Notes: generated from the letters alone by a model not told the origin. Shown: positions 35,101 to 46,985, numbered from the stretch's first letter. The stretch: 64,000 nucleotides of DNA from Eulemur rufifrons (GCF_041146395.1 NC_091000.1:11112501-11176500), one strand, 5' to 3'. Numbers and translations are program-made.

Positions 35101-35830
35101 CTACTCAGGAATGATTTAATAATTTAAAGACTTTCTTTGGAACTAACTTATACTAAATCTTATACTAAAGCTGATGACCACATCACCAACTACATATATT
35201 AACAGTTAACATTTTATGAGTATACGTTTGCTGCTATATGCTACAGAGAAAATTTTAAACTGAAAATGCATTCATCTGCTCCTTAAGATCCTACAACTCT
35301 CAAAAATTTTAATATATTATCCACGAAGAAGCTCAACACCAGGTTTAGGAGTCAGTCAAATAATCCCCTGTAATTTTGCTTTTCTACTTTTCTCTTGTAA
35401 TGTAGCCTTTGGTCTTTGGTTCACTCATCTAGAGAAAGACCATAGCATTGCAGTTATAGATTTCATTTCAGGTGTTTATTTAAAAATTTTGATGAATTTT
35501 GATATTCTTGTTTCCATATAGAACAAGATTTTAGCTGTGTTGGAGCACTTCCATTTGTAATATAGCCCAATATAATGCCAAATTAAATGGAAATAGTTGT
35601 AGGCCAAATTCTGTTGGATTATTATTTTTAGCTTACTCTTTTCTTCTTTCAAACACTGCTTTAAAAATAACTATTTAAAAAAAAAAAACTACCCCTGAGT
35701 GCCATTTTCTTCTCTCAGTTTCACACAGAGCTCTGTTAGAGTAGAATTGGTGTCAAAAAAGGTTCTGAATACATTCAAGGTTTACTTGCAGTTTGTAGCT
35801 ACCATAGGGCGTAATGGTTATTACATTTGG
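32156..35830. other. Long repeat-poor AT-rich stretch, no gene; possible conserved element at 33540-33760
   Basis: About 3.7 kb with no interspersed repeat that I recognise, the longest such stretch in the window. 33540-33760 is compositionally distinctive and CpG-retaining (TTATCGTAT, TCACGTTTA, CTTCGGTTT, TAACGTCAG, TACGAATCG). No splice-bounded frame resembles an exon. A poly-A run sits at 35678-35689. Confidence 0.4.
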
Positions 35831-35989
35831 CAGCAGTTCTCAAACTTTAGCTTGCAGCAGAATCATTAGACCCAGTGCTTGCTAAGGGCACTGGGTCTCA
35901 CCTTAGATCTGGGGCTCAATAATTTGCATTTTCAGCAAGTTCTTAGATAATGATGATGCTGACCTGGGACCACACATTGAGAACCTCTG
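35831..35989 (+). mobile_element. MER5A-like hAT (Charlie) MITE
   Basis: Starts CAGCAGTTCTCAAACTTTAG and ends GGGACCACACATTGAGAACC TCTG, giving the MER5A terminal inverted repeat pair (CAGTGGTTCTCAA / TTGAGAACCACTG). Internal GCAGAATCATTAGACCCAGT and AGATCTGGGGCTCAATAATT, TGCATTTTCAGCAAGTTC agree. About 159 bp. Target duplication not clear. Strand assigned from sequence start only. Confidence 0.85.
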
Positions 35990-36062
35990 CTTAATGGTAA
36001 TGTCTGCATTCAAATGTAATGTATATGCATGCGTATGTGTGTTTTTGCATGTGAATGTTACA

Positions 36063-36069
36063 TACACAC

Positions 36070-36111
<42 letters not shown>

Positions 36112-36123
36112 TTTTTTTTTTTT
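36063..36123. repeat. Compound microsatellite (GT)n-(AT)n-(T)n
   Basis: ACACACG, then about 13 GT units, about 8 TA units and a 15-base T-run in direct succession. The GT block can form Z-DNA and the AT block cruciforms; the junction is prone to length change. Confidence 0.95.
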
Positions 36124-36333
36124 GGAAGTTATACAATGATGCAATGTAAGGCCCACTTGTGGATCTGATTGTGACTATCTTCCAGACCTTAAAGAACACG
36201 ATGAATAATGACTCTTTGGAATGGGCTGTGCCAGCAATGTCTCTAAAACAATTAGTCTGTTGAGAAAAAGCAAAATAATGAAAGCAAATTAAGAGAACAT
36301 AGTATTTGAGGTGATAGAAACGAGCATCTAGAG

Positions 36334-36640
36334 CAGCAGCCCCCCAACCTTTGTGGCACCAGGGGCCAGTTTCATGGAAGACAGTTTTTCCACGGATGGG
36401 GATGGGGGGCAGGGGTGGCTCAGGCGGTGATGCGAGTTATGGGGAGCAGCTATAAATACAAATGAAGCTTTGCTCACTCAGCTGTTGCTCACCTCCTGCT
36501 GTGTGGCCCCCTCGGTTCCTAAGTTTCATGGAAGACAATTTTTCCACAGACGGTGGTGGGGTTGTGGGTGGAGCTCTGCGACACAGTCACTAACAGGCCA
36601 CGGACCAATACTGGTACGGCCCAGGGGTTGAGAACCGCAG
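36334..36640 (+). mobile_element. MER1B-like hAT MITE with perfect 8-bp target duplication
   Basis: Starts CAGCAGCCCCCCAACCTTTG, TGGCACCAGGGGCCAGTTTC, ATGGAAGACAGTTTTTCCAC; ends CAATACTGGTACGGCCCAGG, GGTTGAGAACCGCAG. Flanked by identical ATCTAGAG at 36326-36333 and 36641-36648, the 8-bp duplication typical of hAT insertion. At 307 bp it is the short form; the longer copy lies at 10-483 in opposite orientation. The central part repeats a GTTTCATGGAAGACAATTTT phrase at 36523-36542, a rearrangement not expected in the consensus. Confidence 0.88.
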
Positions 36641-36799
36641 ATCTAGAGGACTTAGTGTGCTGTGTATCAACACTGCCCAATGGTGCATTTCTATGGCTTT
36701 AAGTGGTTTGCAGAAACCTGGGGTGAGTTGTGGTTGGTGAAGGAAAGGTATAGCAACCACCAGGACCAAAAGGAGCAGCATCAGGTTACCTGTGGGTAT

Positions 36800-36985
36800 C
36801 ACTTTGTTTATTGCAGCCCTTGGAGATGGCTATTACTACCCTCATTTTACTGATGAGAAATTTAAATTCAGAGAAATTATAGAACTTGCACAAGGTCATA
36901 AAAGTATTGTGTGATAGCATTGATGTTCAAATCTGTTCATCTGGTCCCCAAATTGCCACCCTTTATATTATGTTACATCTCATAG
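36800..36985 (-). repeat. MIR SINE, antisense
   Basis: CTATTACTACCCTCATTTTA, CTGATGAGAAATTTAAATTC, AGAGAAATTATAGAACTTGC, ACAAGGTCATAAAAGT. Antisense MIR core. Confidence 0.7.
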
Positions 36986-37084
36986 AAAAGGAACGAGACT
37001 TTGCCATTTATATTATACTCCATTCCCCCACTCACCAGTAAATCTTATTGCCAACTTTATTTTATTGTTTTTACTATATTAGCA

Positions 37085-37255
37085 AAATATTAATATATCC
37101 TGAATGTTAAATATTCTCGGAATTCAAGAGTAGACAGTTTAAAGAATAAATGTACATAGTGTGTTAAGATATATACATTATATAAACATATAGTCTATAA
37201 AATAAATATATAAAGTATATAGAATAGTGTATATAGTGTATAGTATATATTTCCA
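37085..37255. repeat. AT-rich low-complexity tract
   Basis: Nearly pure A/T with repeated TATATA and ATATAGT words (37160-37250, such as TATAGAATAGTGTATATAGT). Degenerate (ATATAGTGT)-like microsatellite. Confidence 0.75.
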
Positions 37256-37290
37256 GTCCTTCCTGTGCATTTGCAAACACATGTGTGTAT

Positions 37291-37582
37291 TTTTTTTTTT
37301 TTTTTTTTTGAAAGAGTCTCACTCTATTGGCTGGGCTAGAGTGCAGTGAGGTTGGCTCACTGCAACCTCAAACTCCTGGGCTCAAGCGATCCTCCTGCCT
37401 CAGCCTCCAAAGTAGCTGGGACTACAGGCATGCACCACCACGCCCAGCTACTTTTTCTATTTTTTGTAGAGAGGGGGACTCACTCTTGCTCAGGCTGGTC
37501 TCAAATTCTTGACCTCAAATGATCCTTCCACTTCAGCCTCCCCAAGTGCTAGGATTACAGGTGTGAGCCACTGCACCCAGCC
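37291..37582 (-). mobile_element. Dimeric Alu, antisense
   Basis: Poly-T (the antisense A-tail) at 37291-37309, then GAGTCTCACTCTATTGGCTG, CAGTGAGGTTGGCTCACTGC, linker TTTTTCTATTTTTTGTAGAG, second arm with GACTCACTCTTGCTCAGGCT and end GTGAGCCACTGCACCCAGCC. The phrase CTCTTGCTCAGGCTGGTCTC is shared with the lemur-type Alu at 30474. Probable target duplications ATGTGTGTAT (37281-37290) and ATATGTGTAT (37583-37592). Confidence 0.9.
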
Positions 37583-37596
37583 ATATGTGTATTTTT

Positions 37597-38702
37597 TAGT
37601 CTAAATTAAATCCTACTACCTGTATTTTTCTCAGTTCTGAGGTTATTACTGAATTTCATGGTAAATAGGTTGTTTGCTAAACCCCACCAATTTATATGAA
37701 CTATTTTAAGTGATTTCTAATGACTTTATTAGACAATTAATAACTTATATCTAAAAAGAGTACTCATGGGGAAAAGCAAATTCAATCTTTGTGTCTTACA
37801 CCATGTAAAAAGAACAATGTCGGTGCATACAAATGCTCACTGCATTTTTCATTTAGGCATTCATGACCATGTACTTTCAATTGCTTAGTGTTTGCAGGAA
37901 AGCCATTTTCCTCCTCAAAAAAAATGCAGCAAAAAAGAAAACTGGCCAAGGGCTAATTTGCAATTCAAAGAAAAAGGTATTGTTATGTAAGAAGTCACAA
38001 TAAGATATTTTCATTGCTTTCTGGGTTTCAGCTTGTTACTTGTAACTGTACATGTGTTATAGACTTTAATCCCACAGTGTAAAAAGCAAATCTTTGAGTT
38101 TTACAACCATCTTACAAAATCATTTTTGTAAAAGACCATGCAGTGACTACCTATTAAACTAATGTCAGGATTTTAGAGAAGTAGTCTGACAAAGAAATCC
38201 ACCCCTCTCCTCTTCTCAGCTAGTATTTGTTACATAAACATCAATCTGAGAAGGACAAAGCTTTGGTTGTTTGGAAATGGCTCCAGAAACTCAACGTTTA
38301 AACATTTTCATTTATACTAAAAACTCTGTCTGTTTTTGGAGTGCTGTGCTTTTAGTTTGGTTGGTTTTGCATTTGTTTGGGGGAATAACAAATATCTTTC
38401 CAATGTTTTAGTAATTAGAGAAGGCAGATACCTTTGTCTATAAAGTCAGTTATATTTTCCACATCTTGGTGGCACCTCAAGCTAAAGGATAGCGAAGACA
38501 TATTTGAGAAGAACAAAGCTGGATGATGGAGTAGAGCTGTCTGTGAGTGGTTGTGTTGTAATTCTGGGATCCTGGCTGTAGGCTAAGGTACGTGCATCTG
38601 ACGATGATGTTTGGCTTTCCGCAGATAATTTATGGAACACTTCAGGGAGCCACTTGCAAACTTTAAAAGTTATATTTACAAATATGTTAAGAAGGTTTTA
38701 AA
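37597..38702. other. Unassigned AT-rich DNA, no gene
   Basis: No repeat family or coding feature recognised. Confidence 0.4.
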
Positions 38703-39482
38703 AAAAAATTTATTGATACATGGTAGATATATTAATACATATTTTCAGGGTACATGTGATCATTTAATACATTTATATAATTTTTAAAGATCAAATCAGT
38801 ATAATTGGGATATCCATCACTTTAAATATTTGTCTTTTCTTTATGCTAGAAACATTCAAATTATTCTCTTCTAGCTATTTTGAAATATACCATAAATTAT
38901 TGTAAAGTATAGTCACCTTACTGATCTGTCAAACACTAGGTCTTACTTCTTCTATCAAACTGTATATTGGTACCCATTAATCTACCTCTCTTTATTCCTC
39001 TCTCTCTTTCTCTCTCCTGCCTCTGGTAACCACCAGTCTACTCTCTATCATCATGGCATCCACTTTTGTAGCTCCCACATATGAGTGAGAACATGTGATA
39101 TTTATGTTTCTGTGCTTGGCTTATTTCACTTAACATAGTGACCTCCAGTTCCATCCATGTTGCTGCAAATGACAGAATTTCATTATGGCTGAACAATATC
39201 CCACTGTGTATATGTACCAGATGCTCTTTACCCATTCATCCATTGGTGGGCTCTTAAGCTTGATTCCATGTTTTGGCTATTCTGAATTGTGCTGCTGTAA
39301 ACATGGGAGTGCAGGTATCTTTTTGATATACTGATTTCCTTTCTTTTGCATATATAACTAGCAGTGTGATCGCTGGGTCATATGGTAGTTCTATTTTTAG
39401 TGTTTTGAGGAACCTCCATACAGTTTTCCATAGTGGCTGTACTAATTTACATTCCCACCAACAGTGTGCAAGCGTTCCCCTA
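38703..39482 (-). mobile_element. L1 LINE 3' end (L1MA/L1PB-like), antisense, 5'-truncated
   Basis: Antisense L1 3'UTR at left (ATTTATTGATACATGGTAGA, GGGTACATGTGATCATTTAA, TTGGGATATCCATCACTTTA), then CTCTGGTAACCACCAGTCTA, CATATGAGTGAGAACATGTG, CCAGTTCCATCCATGTTGCT, then the ORF2 end up to TTCCCACCAACAGTGTGCAA, where it is 5'-truncated. Old, non-functional. Confidence 0.92.
39254..39482 (-). pseudogene. L1 ORF2 C-terminal remnant
   Basis: On the minus strand this reads a contiguous stretch of L1 ORF2p C-terminal domain: [40 protein letters not shown], then [20 protein letters not shown] and WNQA followed by a stop. The Cys/His-containing HCWWECK block and the LPYDPAI motif identify it. The frame runs upstream to 39595, but those residues do not belong to L1 and arise from flanking DNA. 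Reverse-transcriptase and endonuclease domains are absent because of the 5' truncation; the stop after WNQA is premature. Confidence 0.85.
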
Positions 39483-40389
39483 AGAAAGTTATTTTCTGAG
39501 TTCCTTTTTTGTACTATGTTGACTAGTAATGTGAAAAAGAGCAAAAAAATAGGTGTCAAAACAAGCAGCTCCACATAGCCTACTTGATAACTCACTGTAA
39601 TAAATTTATTGCCTACTAAATAATGTTTAGCTATAATAAGAATTATACATTTGGGGGGACAGTCTGTAATAACAGCTTCTTTTTATACTTTTGTTTGTTT
39701 CTGACAATTTACCCCCACTTCTAAAATGGTTCTGCTAAAACAAACCTGGACTTTTCAAATAAAGTCTTTTCTTATTCACAGGTTTACTCTATAAGTGTAA
39801 CTTTCACTGATAAATAGGTGAAATACTCTAACATATTATCTACAACATAGAAAAGCAAAGCAAGATTCTACACTCAAAATATAATATTGATAATTCCCAA
39901 AATTATCAGTTACTGGCCAGTAGTTATCCCAATGCCAGAAAATAGTAATTAATAAGTATTTAGAGCTTAATTCATTTTTTTCAAACTAGTCACTCATTCA
40001 TTCAATAAATATTTATTGAATGCACACTAAAGTGCTAGGGAATGATCTGGACATTTGATATTGTAAACTAGCTAGTTGTAATTCTAATAGACTGAGTATT
40101 TTAAAAGCAAAACCTCCCAGAACTCCAGCACTGGAATGAACATTGCCCTTCAGAGGGTGATCACCTGGGTGGCTGTGGCTGTTCCGGTGTTGTCAGGGTG
40201 ATGTCTCCTCTGTGGCAGCCAGGTCAGGGGCACGCAGGTATGTGGTCCAATTAATGTCATCATCTTATGTCTGTATCTCAATGTTTTCAGTTATACACAC
40301 CTTATTTATCTGATTTAACTCTGAACTTTTAGGTTTTTCAAATAACAAATTCACTTATAAGAATAATAGTCTTTATCTGAGAGAATAAG
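39483..40389. other. Mostly unassigned; L2 or MIR end at 39990-40080
   Basis: 39990-40080 (CACTCATTCATTCAATAAAT, ATTTATTGAATGCACACTAA, AGTGCTAGGGAATGATCTGG) is an antisense L2/MIR terminus. The remainder shows no named repeat and no gene. Confidence 0.5.
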
Positions 40390-40398
40390 AAAAGTAAG

Positions 40399-40677
<279 letters not shown>

Positions 40678-40686
40678 AAAAGTAAG

Positions 40687-43089
40687 GGAATACAATATTA
40701 GCTTTAAAGGATACTTGCAAAGATTTGTTCCACAGAAGGCTCTGGTGAGAGCTGCCTCTAGTCAGAGCCATCCCCACCAAGACTGCTGTGCTGCTCTCCC
40801 TCCCCTACTCCTAAAGTGCCGGGTGTCTAAACATCGGATCGTTATCTCATGTGTGCAGTTACATATCACACAGTCCGTACGGTCACGTCACATACCATAA
40901 CTCTGCCTCGTATGCACTTCCAGGTCACGGTGGACTGTTTTAGCTGCTCTCTCCACCAAGGCTAGAGAAAAGGCCCATCTGAGAACCTCTACAGTTGATT
41001 TTGGGGAGCCCCAAGTTGCTCTAATCACTTAATTCTTTTTCTGAATAAAAATTACCAAGATCATGAGTCAATCACCTGATATTATTTTGGAATCAATGAA
41101 TCCTTTGTAAGAAAACAGTGGAGACACAAATACTTTACTTCAAGGTGATTGGTAGATGTGAAGATAATGAAGAATTGTGATTTTCACAGCAATTAAGTGC
41201 CATACCTGATAATCTCATGGTTATATTGCATTTGTAATAACTAAATGACACAACTAACTGAAATTTAAAGGGTTTAAGTGGGAAATTTTATTAAAATGTC
41301 ATGAGCTATTTACAGAGAAAATGAATGTATTCAAACTTCACTATCCTTTTTAAAAAAATTATTTGAAGAACTTACAATATTAATGAATTCATGCAGAAAT
41401 CTTAAAATGGAAAATTTGGTAATGCCAATTTTCTTAAAGATTTGAGTGCCAATCCTTAGCTTTGTATGGGTGGAAATCTATGGCTGTGTTTGTGTGGATC
41501 CACAGTGGTGTTGCTGTGAGTTAGGAGTCAGCACGGATGGGTGATGCACGTCACAGGCCCAGCCACCAAGTCCTGAAGGGGATTCAGACATTTGCAGGGA
41601 CAAGAAAGGAAGAAAGCACAGAGGAAGGAGAAGTTAAAGCAAAATGATTTCTGTTCACAAAATATAAATGTGGAAGTACTGGGATGGTTGGCCAAGGGAC
41701 AATTGAAGACTTGGTATATGGAAGTTACTCTCTAAATATTGTCAAGTGATAAAGGGCACGAGTGAGCAAATGATGTTAGAGGGTCACGGAGAGGAGATGT
41801 CACCGGGGTGGCAGGGAGCAAGATCCTCTCCCCATTTACATAAGTCAAGTCAGATACTCTCAGACTTTATATATGTAAAGCTGCTGCTCCCTGTTTGCCT
41901 GTCTCCTCCTCCCCATCTAAGGTTTAAACCTAAGGGAGACTGATCCTTGAAAAATAAAATTAGAGGGAATCCTGAGGATTATCCTCATCCCCTTTCTAAG
42001 GAAAAGCACACCTGGTCATCTTAAGTGACAACAAATAACGTGGGGGACCAGGATAGGACATCTAGAGTACCCCAAGCCTCACACTCAAAATTCCCACTTT
42101 CAGAACATGTCCGTGGAGAACCCTCTAGGTTACATTCTGTTCTGCTTACAGTCTGAACTTCTACAGATGGAGATTCTATGGTCAAAATAGTCTTAATTTT
42201 TTCATATTCTTAGAGGCCACTTCAAAATTGTGATGTTTATGATACTACTATGAAACTATTCTGAAAATTGTATTTTCCCTGCGTTCAACCTAAATTGTGG
42301 ATCCTGGGTTGATTGACGTCTCTGTAAAAATAAGCTGCGCAGAAACACTGATAATAGGTAGTGTTTTGCATGCTCTTGCTCTATTTTGGTTTTGGAACAA
42401 AGTCAAGTCTCTACCTTCCTTAATCCCTATGGGACCTGTGTTCTCTCATCTCTGGTCATTTTACAACTATTGTTGAGGATATAGAAATTCCTCCTGCTAA
42501 GACAAGCAATGTCTTGAGGGCTCTTAGTGTTTATTATAACTGATCATGTTTCCATAGAACAGGGCTCAATCTCTATAACCAGTTAGTTATCACCTTACAG
42601 CAGGACTCATTCTCTTTCCTGGCAGTTCAAAGACTAACCACCCCCTTCCTAAGTGCTGCTGAAAGACCTTTCCCTGAAATTTAGTCTGTAGGGCATCCAT
42701 TGATTTAGGAAGACCTGGGTTCAGGGTCAAAAGAATTGCATAGGAAACAAAAGCTCTCCTTTTTCTCCCCTCCCCTGACCCCCGCACCCCGTTGCAATCC
42801 ACATAAGTAAATAAGGCCTTCCCATCCTTCCATTGTGCAGAGGTGGAGGCACAGCAAATGGTGAACAGGTGGGTCCACTGGTGCATTTCATTTCTTGTCA
42901 CAGGAGAAGAGAACATGTCCTTGAAAATTGTTTTGCTTAGTTTTCACCTGAGTTAAGAAGGAGGGACATTGCAAGAGAGGGAAACAGTAGGGATTTTGAG
43001 ATGTTTTGATTTCTTTGCTATGTGTGATGCCTTTGTCTTTGGACCTCAATCCTATAAGCAGTAGCAATATTTTTACAGGGCTTCCCATC
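40687..43089. other. Unassigned DNA, no gene
   Basis: About 2.4 kb without a repeat that I can name. Frames up to 108 codons (42590-42916, minus) lack recognisable features. 40900-41000 and 42760-42800 are slightly GC-richer. Confidence 0.4.
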
Positions 43090-43270
43090 TTCAATAAATT
43101 GTATAACAGTAATTAATTCTCACAGCATCCATTTGACTAAAGCATTCTTATCCCTGTATTATAGAGGAGAAAACTGATTTGCCAAACCCCACAAAGAAAG
43201 TCAATGTCGAAGTAAGGATTATCGCTCAGGAGGGTCTAAAAGTCTAATCTCAGCTCTGACATGCTTTTTT
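43090..43270 (-). repeat. MIR SINE, antisense
   Basis: AATTAATTCTCACAGCATCC, TTATCCCTGTATTATAGAGG, AGAAAACTGATTTGCCAAAC, then AAGTAAGGATTATCGCTCAG. Antisense MIR with weaker ends. Confidence 0.65.
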
Positions 43271-44084
43271 ATTTTTAATTTTTTTTTTCTGTAGGAACAG
43301 ATGTAGTGGGGATTTACCAGGTAAATGCACTGAGGGTGTGTGAACACCGGAGGCAGCTCTGCCCTTGCCGAGTCTTTGTGACCGTCGGGCCAGTGTCAGC
43401 TGATTAGATGCAGTTTGTTTTCACAGTTCTCTCAACAGAGATGTAAAAATATAGGATGAATTATCACATAGTGAACATAATGAAAAGTTTTGGTCTACCC
43501 ATTTCCACACAGACCCAGTCAAGGTATAGGTTTGTTATTTGTTAATTGACTTATTTTTGCAAAGATTGGATAGACTAAGATAGTTAGTTTGTATACTTTT
43601 CCATAATAATGACTCATTTAACCGCAGGTCATTAATCTCAATTCTCAGCACTGTAATTCAGCCAAGAATCTGTAAGTAAGCAAAAGAAATGTCCCGGCAG
43701 TCTAAAAATATTCCCCCAATTCTGTAAAGCAATAATGCATTGCTAATACACGTTGTTCATTGGAAAACTGAACAGAGTTGATTTACCACAGACTTAGTCG
43801 TGGTGATAATAGACTTACACAAGATTCACCTGGTAAAGAAACATAAAATGAGACTAGGGCTAGTCTTCTGGAGGTCAGGTGCAGAAACCCAAAGCTGGCC
43901 CTCTGGGAGCAAGAGCAGAAGGAGGACTACAAAAAATACGTAAATACTCAAAACCTTGTTGATTGTAGGCCACTGTTTTCCTGTGGAGGCAAGTCATTTA
44001 CCACCATAGGTAGTTTTAAATGCCAGCACTACATTTTAACTAATGTAATGCTTACTATTCACAATGATAAACTTGGGTATTCAT
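43271..44084. other. Repeat-poor DNA, candidate conserved element 43430-43770; no gene
   Basis: 43430-43770 has no SINE/LINE wording and contains homeodomain-like (TTAATTGACT, TCATTAATCT), octamer-like and SOX-like words plus retained CpGs (AACCGCAGG, TCCCGGCAG, ACACGTTG). It reads like vertebrate conserved non-coding DNA, by impression only. Confidence 0.35.
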
Positions 44085-44400
44085 TTATTTATTGAATATC
44101 GATTGAGCTCCTAGGACTCTGACAGTGAACAAGACAGACATGGTTCCTCCTAGAGTTTTTAATCTAGAGAGCAAAAGCGTCAATGTATAAGAACACACAC
44201 TACTAGAATGGTTTCAGCTCTTGAGCACCAAGAGAGAGAATGAGCGAGCGGGACGAACTCCTTCAGATGCAGGGTTGAGAATGTCAGAGGCTTGCAGGGA
44301 CCTGCAGGATGACTCCTGTAGAGCCTGGAAGGGTTTGAAACTGGGGAGTGATAAGGTCTGATTTAAATTTACAGAAGACGATTAATTGTGAGTCTGGGAG
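44085..44400 (-). repeat. L2 LINE, antisense
   Basis: TTTATTTATTGAATATCGAT, TGAGCTCCTAGGACTCTGAC, AGTGAACAAGACAGACATGG, TTCCTCCTAGAGTTTTTAAT, CTAGAGAGC, later GAGCCTGGAAGGGTTTGAAA and GGGGAGTGATAAGGTCTGAT (from GGGTTTTAAGCAGGGGAGTGACATGGTCAG). An internal L2 segment is deleted or decayed. Confidence 0.8.
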
Positions 44401-44519
44401 GTTGAGGAGAGGGGTGTAATCAGGGGATCAATGAAGGTGGCTTTAACCAGGGTAGACATGGAGAAGAGTATATGGTTTAGTATCCTCTCATAAAAACAGG
44501 ACAGTCTTCCAGACATAAT

Positions 44520-44765
44520 CGTAACAAAATAACCAACACTTACTGAGCACAGACTGGTGCCAGGCACTGTACTGCCTCACTTGATCCCCACAGCAGCCCT
44601 GTGACAGAGGGGAGCTGTCATCATCCTCCTGTGCATCTGGGGAAAGCATGACTTGGAGAGGTTAAGACGTTTGCCTGTGATTTTGCTGCTAATAAATGGT
44701 ATAGCTGGGCTTTAAACTCAGTGGTTTGGTTCCAGAGTTCATGTTCTTAGATTTGAGATAATTTC
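44520..44765 (-). repeat. MIR SINE, antisense
   Basis: AACACTTACTGAGCACAGAC, TGGTGCCAGGCACTGTACTG, TTGATCCCCACAGCAGCCCT, GTGCATCTGGGGAAAGCATG, GGAGAGGTTAAGACGTTTGC, AAATGGTATAGCTGGGCTTT. Near full length. Confidence 0.85.
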
Positions 44766-46434
44766 CAGAAGATGAGCACTTTCCAGTCCCCAACTCCACC
44801 TGACAGATCTTTGAAAGGCAGATACGTGGAGGAACTAGCCCCAAGAAGTCCGGTCGGGGTAAGCTATTCTTGACTCTTGTGAACACGTCAATAACATGGT
44901 ATGGGTACAAGTCCCTGCTTTGTTTCTTTTTGACTAAATATCCTTATTCTCTTACACATCTTCCAGGAAGGTGTTATTGATTGTACCACATTTCAATGGT
45001 ACATGCTGATTGTAAGGGGAAAATGTGTACTTTCTGTTAGAAGGCAGGTGCAAAACAATTAAAGAAAAATCAGGACAAAAACACTCCAAGAGCTTGGCTG
45101 TCCCTATTCAGACTTGAGGAGCAGGCCACATTCAACACAAAGCAATTTCAAGCAGTGAATACCCTGTTTCCCACTGACAAAGGGACTGTGTAAATTGAGA
45201 AATGTGAAGGAATGCCAATTCGGAAATTTGAGCTTTACAAAAATATTTTGGTTTAAATTTAATGAAGGAGCTTTGTATTCTAAAGATTAAAGCATGAAAA
45301 TAGTTATCTTTCTAGGAAGGATGTTTCTCCTATTAATGCTTTTAGTAAGAATAGCATCTTCTCAAGTATACTTCCAGGTGTTCTTTCTCCCAACAATGGA
45401 CCTGTTAGAGCAAGAGAAAGAATCAATCAACAACAATGTGCAGGAAGCATGTGTAGGAGACAGTCTTGCTGGAGGCCAGAAAGAGCGAGAAGGGCAAACT
45501 GAAGGTGAGGAAGAAAATGGAAATAGACTCCAAAGAAAGTAGAAAATGCTAATATCAGGATGGCAGTGGCATGAGCAGAAAGTTCTGGGGAAAGCTGGGC
45601 TAAGAAAATGTTTGAGTTGGTGGGTAGGCAATTCATATTTTTAAGTTGTCGTCTTCTACATATTTTTACTTATCGTGTTGACAAGAAAGAAAGCATTTTG
45701 ATCACGGCAAGGACAAAGAGGCATAATTTGCACCAAAGACTTCCTCAGAGAGGAGAAGGGAGACATTCTTGAGATTACAAGAATCCTTGTTTTCACTCAT
45801 CCCTACAAGGTGACATACTGCTTGACATAGTGACCGAGATGTCCTCAGCCGGTTTGACTCCTTCAGTGACGACTGCTTAGGCAAAGTGGAACCAGGGTGT
45901 GTTTTGACAAAGAGGGCGAGTGAGGAGGGTGAGGTTGAGTGGGGTCACCTGCTTGCTCCTTCCTACCTTGTGCCTGGATCTCCCAAAACAGGCCTGCTTA
46001 ACGGCAGCATCCTGTGCGTGGAACCTTTGCTTCTGAAATGTAAATAACTTCTGATACATAGAAATGCTATAAAACTAAAGGCAAAGTTACTTGAGATTGT
46101 GTTTGGGTTCTGAAACTTAAAAGATAATGATTCCTTTTAGAGTACATAGAATAAGCAGGTTACCTTGAGATTAGGGCTATTTCAGGGCTTAAGTCAAGTG
46201 GTCCCTTGTTGGTTGGTTGGTTTAGTACTTTTTATTCATTTGGTTATTTAATGGGATTGTGAATCAGTTGGTTAGTTTTCATTGTCATCTTGTGTCATGG
46301 CAAAGAGTTTCCTCCTATGTACCAGCTCCCCAGAACCAGGTAGACGACTATTTTTAGACATCCTTCCTACTCATCAGGAAAGACCAACGAGGAATGGGTG
46401 CAGGACATTCTACTGGGCATGTATTAGACACCTT
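44766..46434. other. Unassigned DNA, no gene
   Basis: 45294-45542 holds an 82-codon plus-strand frame whose first residues are hydrophobic (MKIVIFLGRMFLLLMLLVRI), like a signal peptide, but the rest becomes charged low-complexity and no family is recognised. The antisense strand is open too, so chance is likelier. No named repeats. Confidence 0.35.
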
Positions 46435-46535
46435 ACTTACGGCCTGGAAGCTCTTCAAGGGCTGGGGCTGTGTCTTATTCTTCGTTTTCTTCCCAGCACC
46501 TGTTGTATTGTAAGTGCCTTCACACCAAGATGTGT
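46435..46535 (+). repeat. L2 LINE 3' end, sense
   Basis: GAAGCTCTTCAAGGGCTGGG, GCTGTGTCTTATTCTTCGTT, TCCCAGCACCTGTTGTATTG, TAAGTGCC: sense L2 terminus (AGCTCCTTGAGGGCAGGGAC ... CCCAGCGCCTAG). Confidence 0.75.
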
Positions 46536-46564
46536 GGAAATATTACTAGACTTTTTCAACATCA

Positions 46565-46985
46565 CACAAGCTTTCATTCAGCAGATTTTGACTAAACACC
46601 TATAGTGGGGCAAACACTCTTCTGGACTTTAGGAATAAAGTAGAAATAATGTGTCCTTGTTCTCACAGAACTTATATTTTAATATAGTAAAGTTTATAAG
46701 GAAGGGTAATAAAGAGGTAAGCTGATAAGAGAACAAGATAATTTTAGAGCATAGTAAGTGCTCCCTAAGAAAAAGCTGTTATGTGTTCGAGTAACAAGGA
46801 AGCTACTTAAACTGGCTGATCAAGCTGGGCTTGAATGTGCACTGAGACCCGAACAAGACGTCTCCAGCTACGCAGGTGTATGGGGAGGTGGCCTTCCAGG
46901 CGGAGGCACCAGGTGGCCTAAAGACCCTAAAAGAGAGGTCATTGTTGTGTTGCAGAACAGAAATACCAGTGTCACTGGGGTGGAC
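46565..46985 (-). repeat. L2 LINE, antisense
   Basis: TTTCATTCAGCAGATTTTGA, CTAAACACCTATAGTGGGGC, TCACAGAACTTATATTTTAA, then TGGGCTTGAATGTGCACTGA, GGTGGCCTTCCAGGCGGAGG (from GGGCATTCCAGGCAGAGG). It lies tail-to-tail with the preceding sense L2. Confidence 0.8.

Noticed and set aside
45294..45542. 82-codon frame with a hydrophobic, signal-peptide-like start
   Set aside because: The remainder is charged and low-complexity, there is no promoter, splice or conservation evidence, and the complementary strand is open too.
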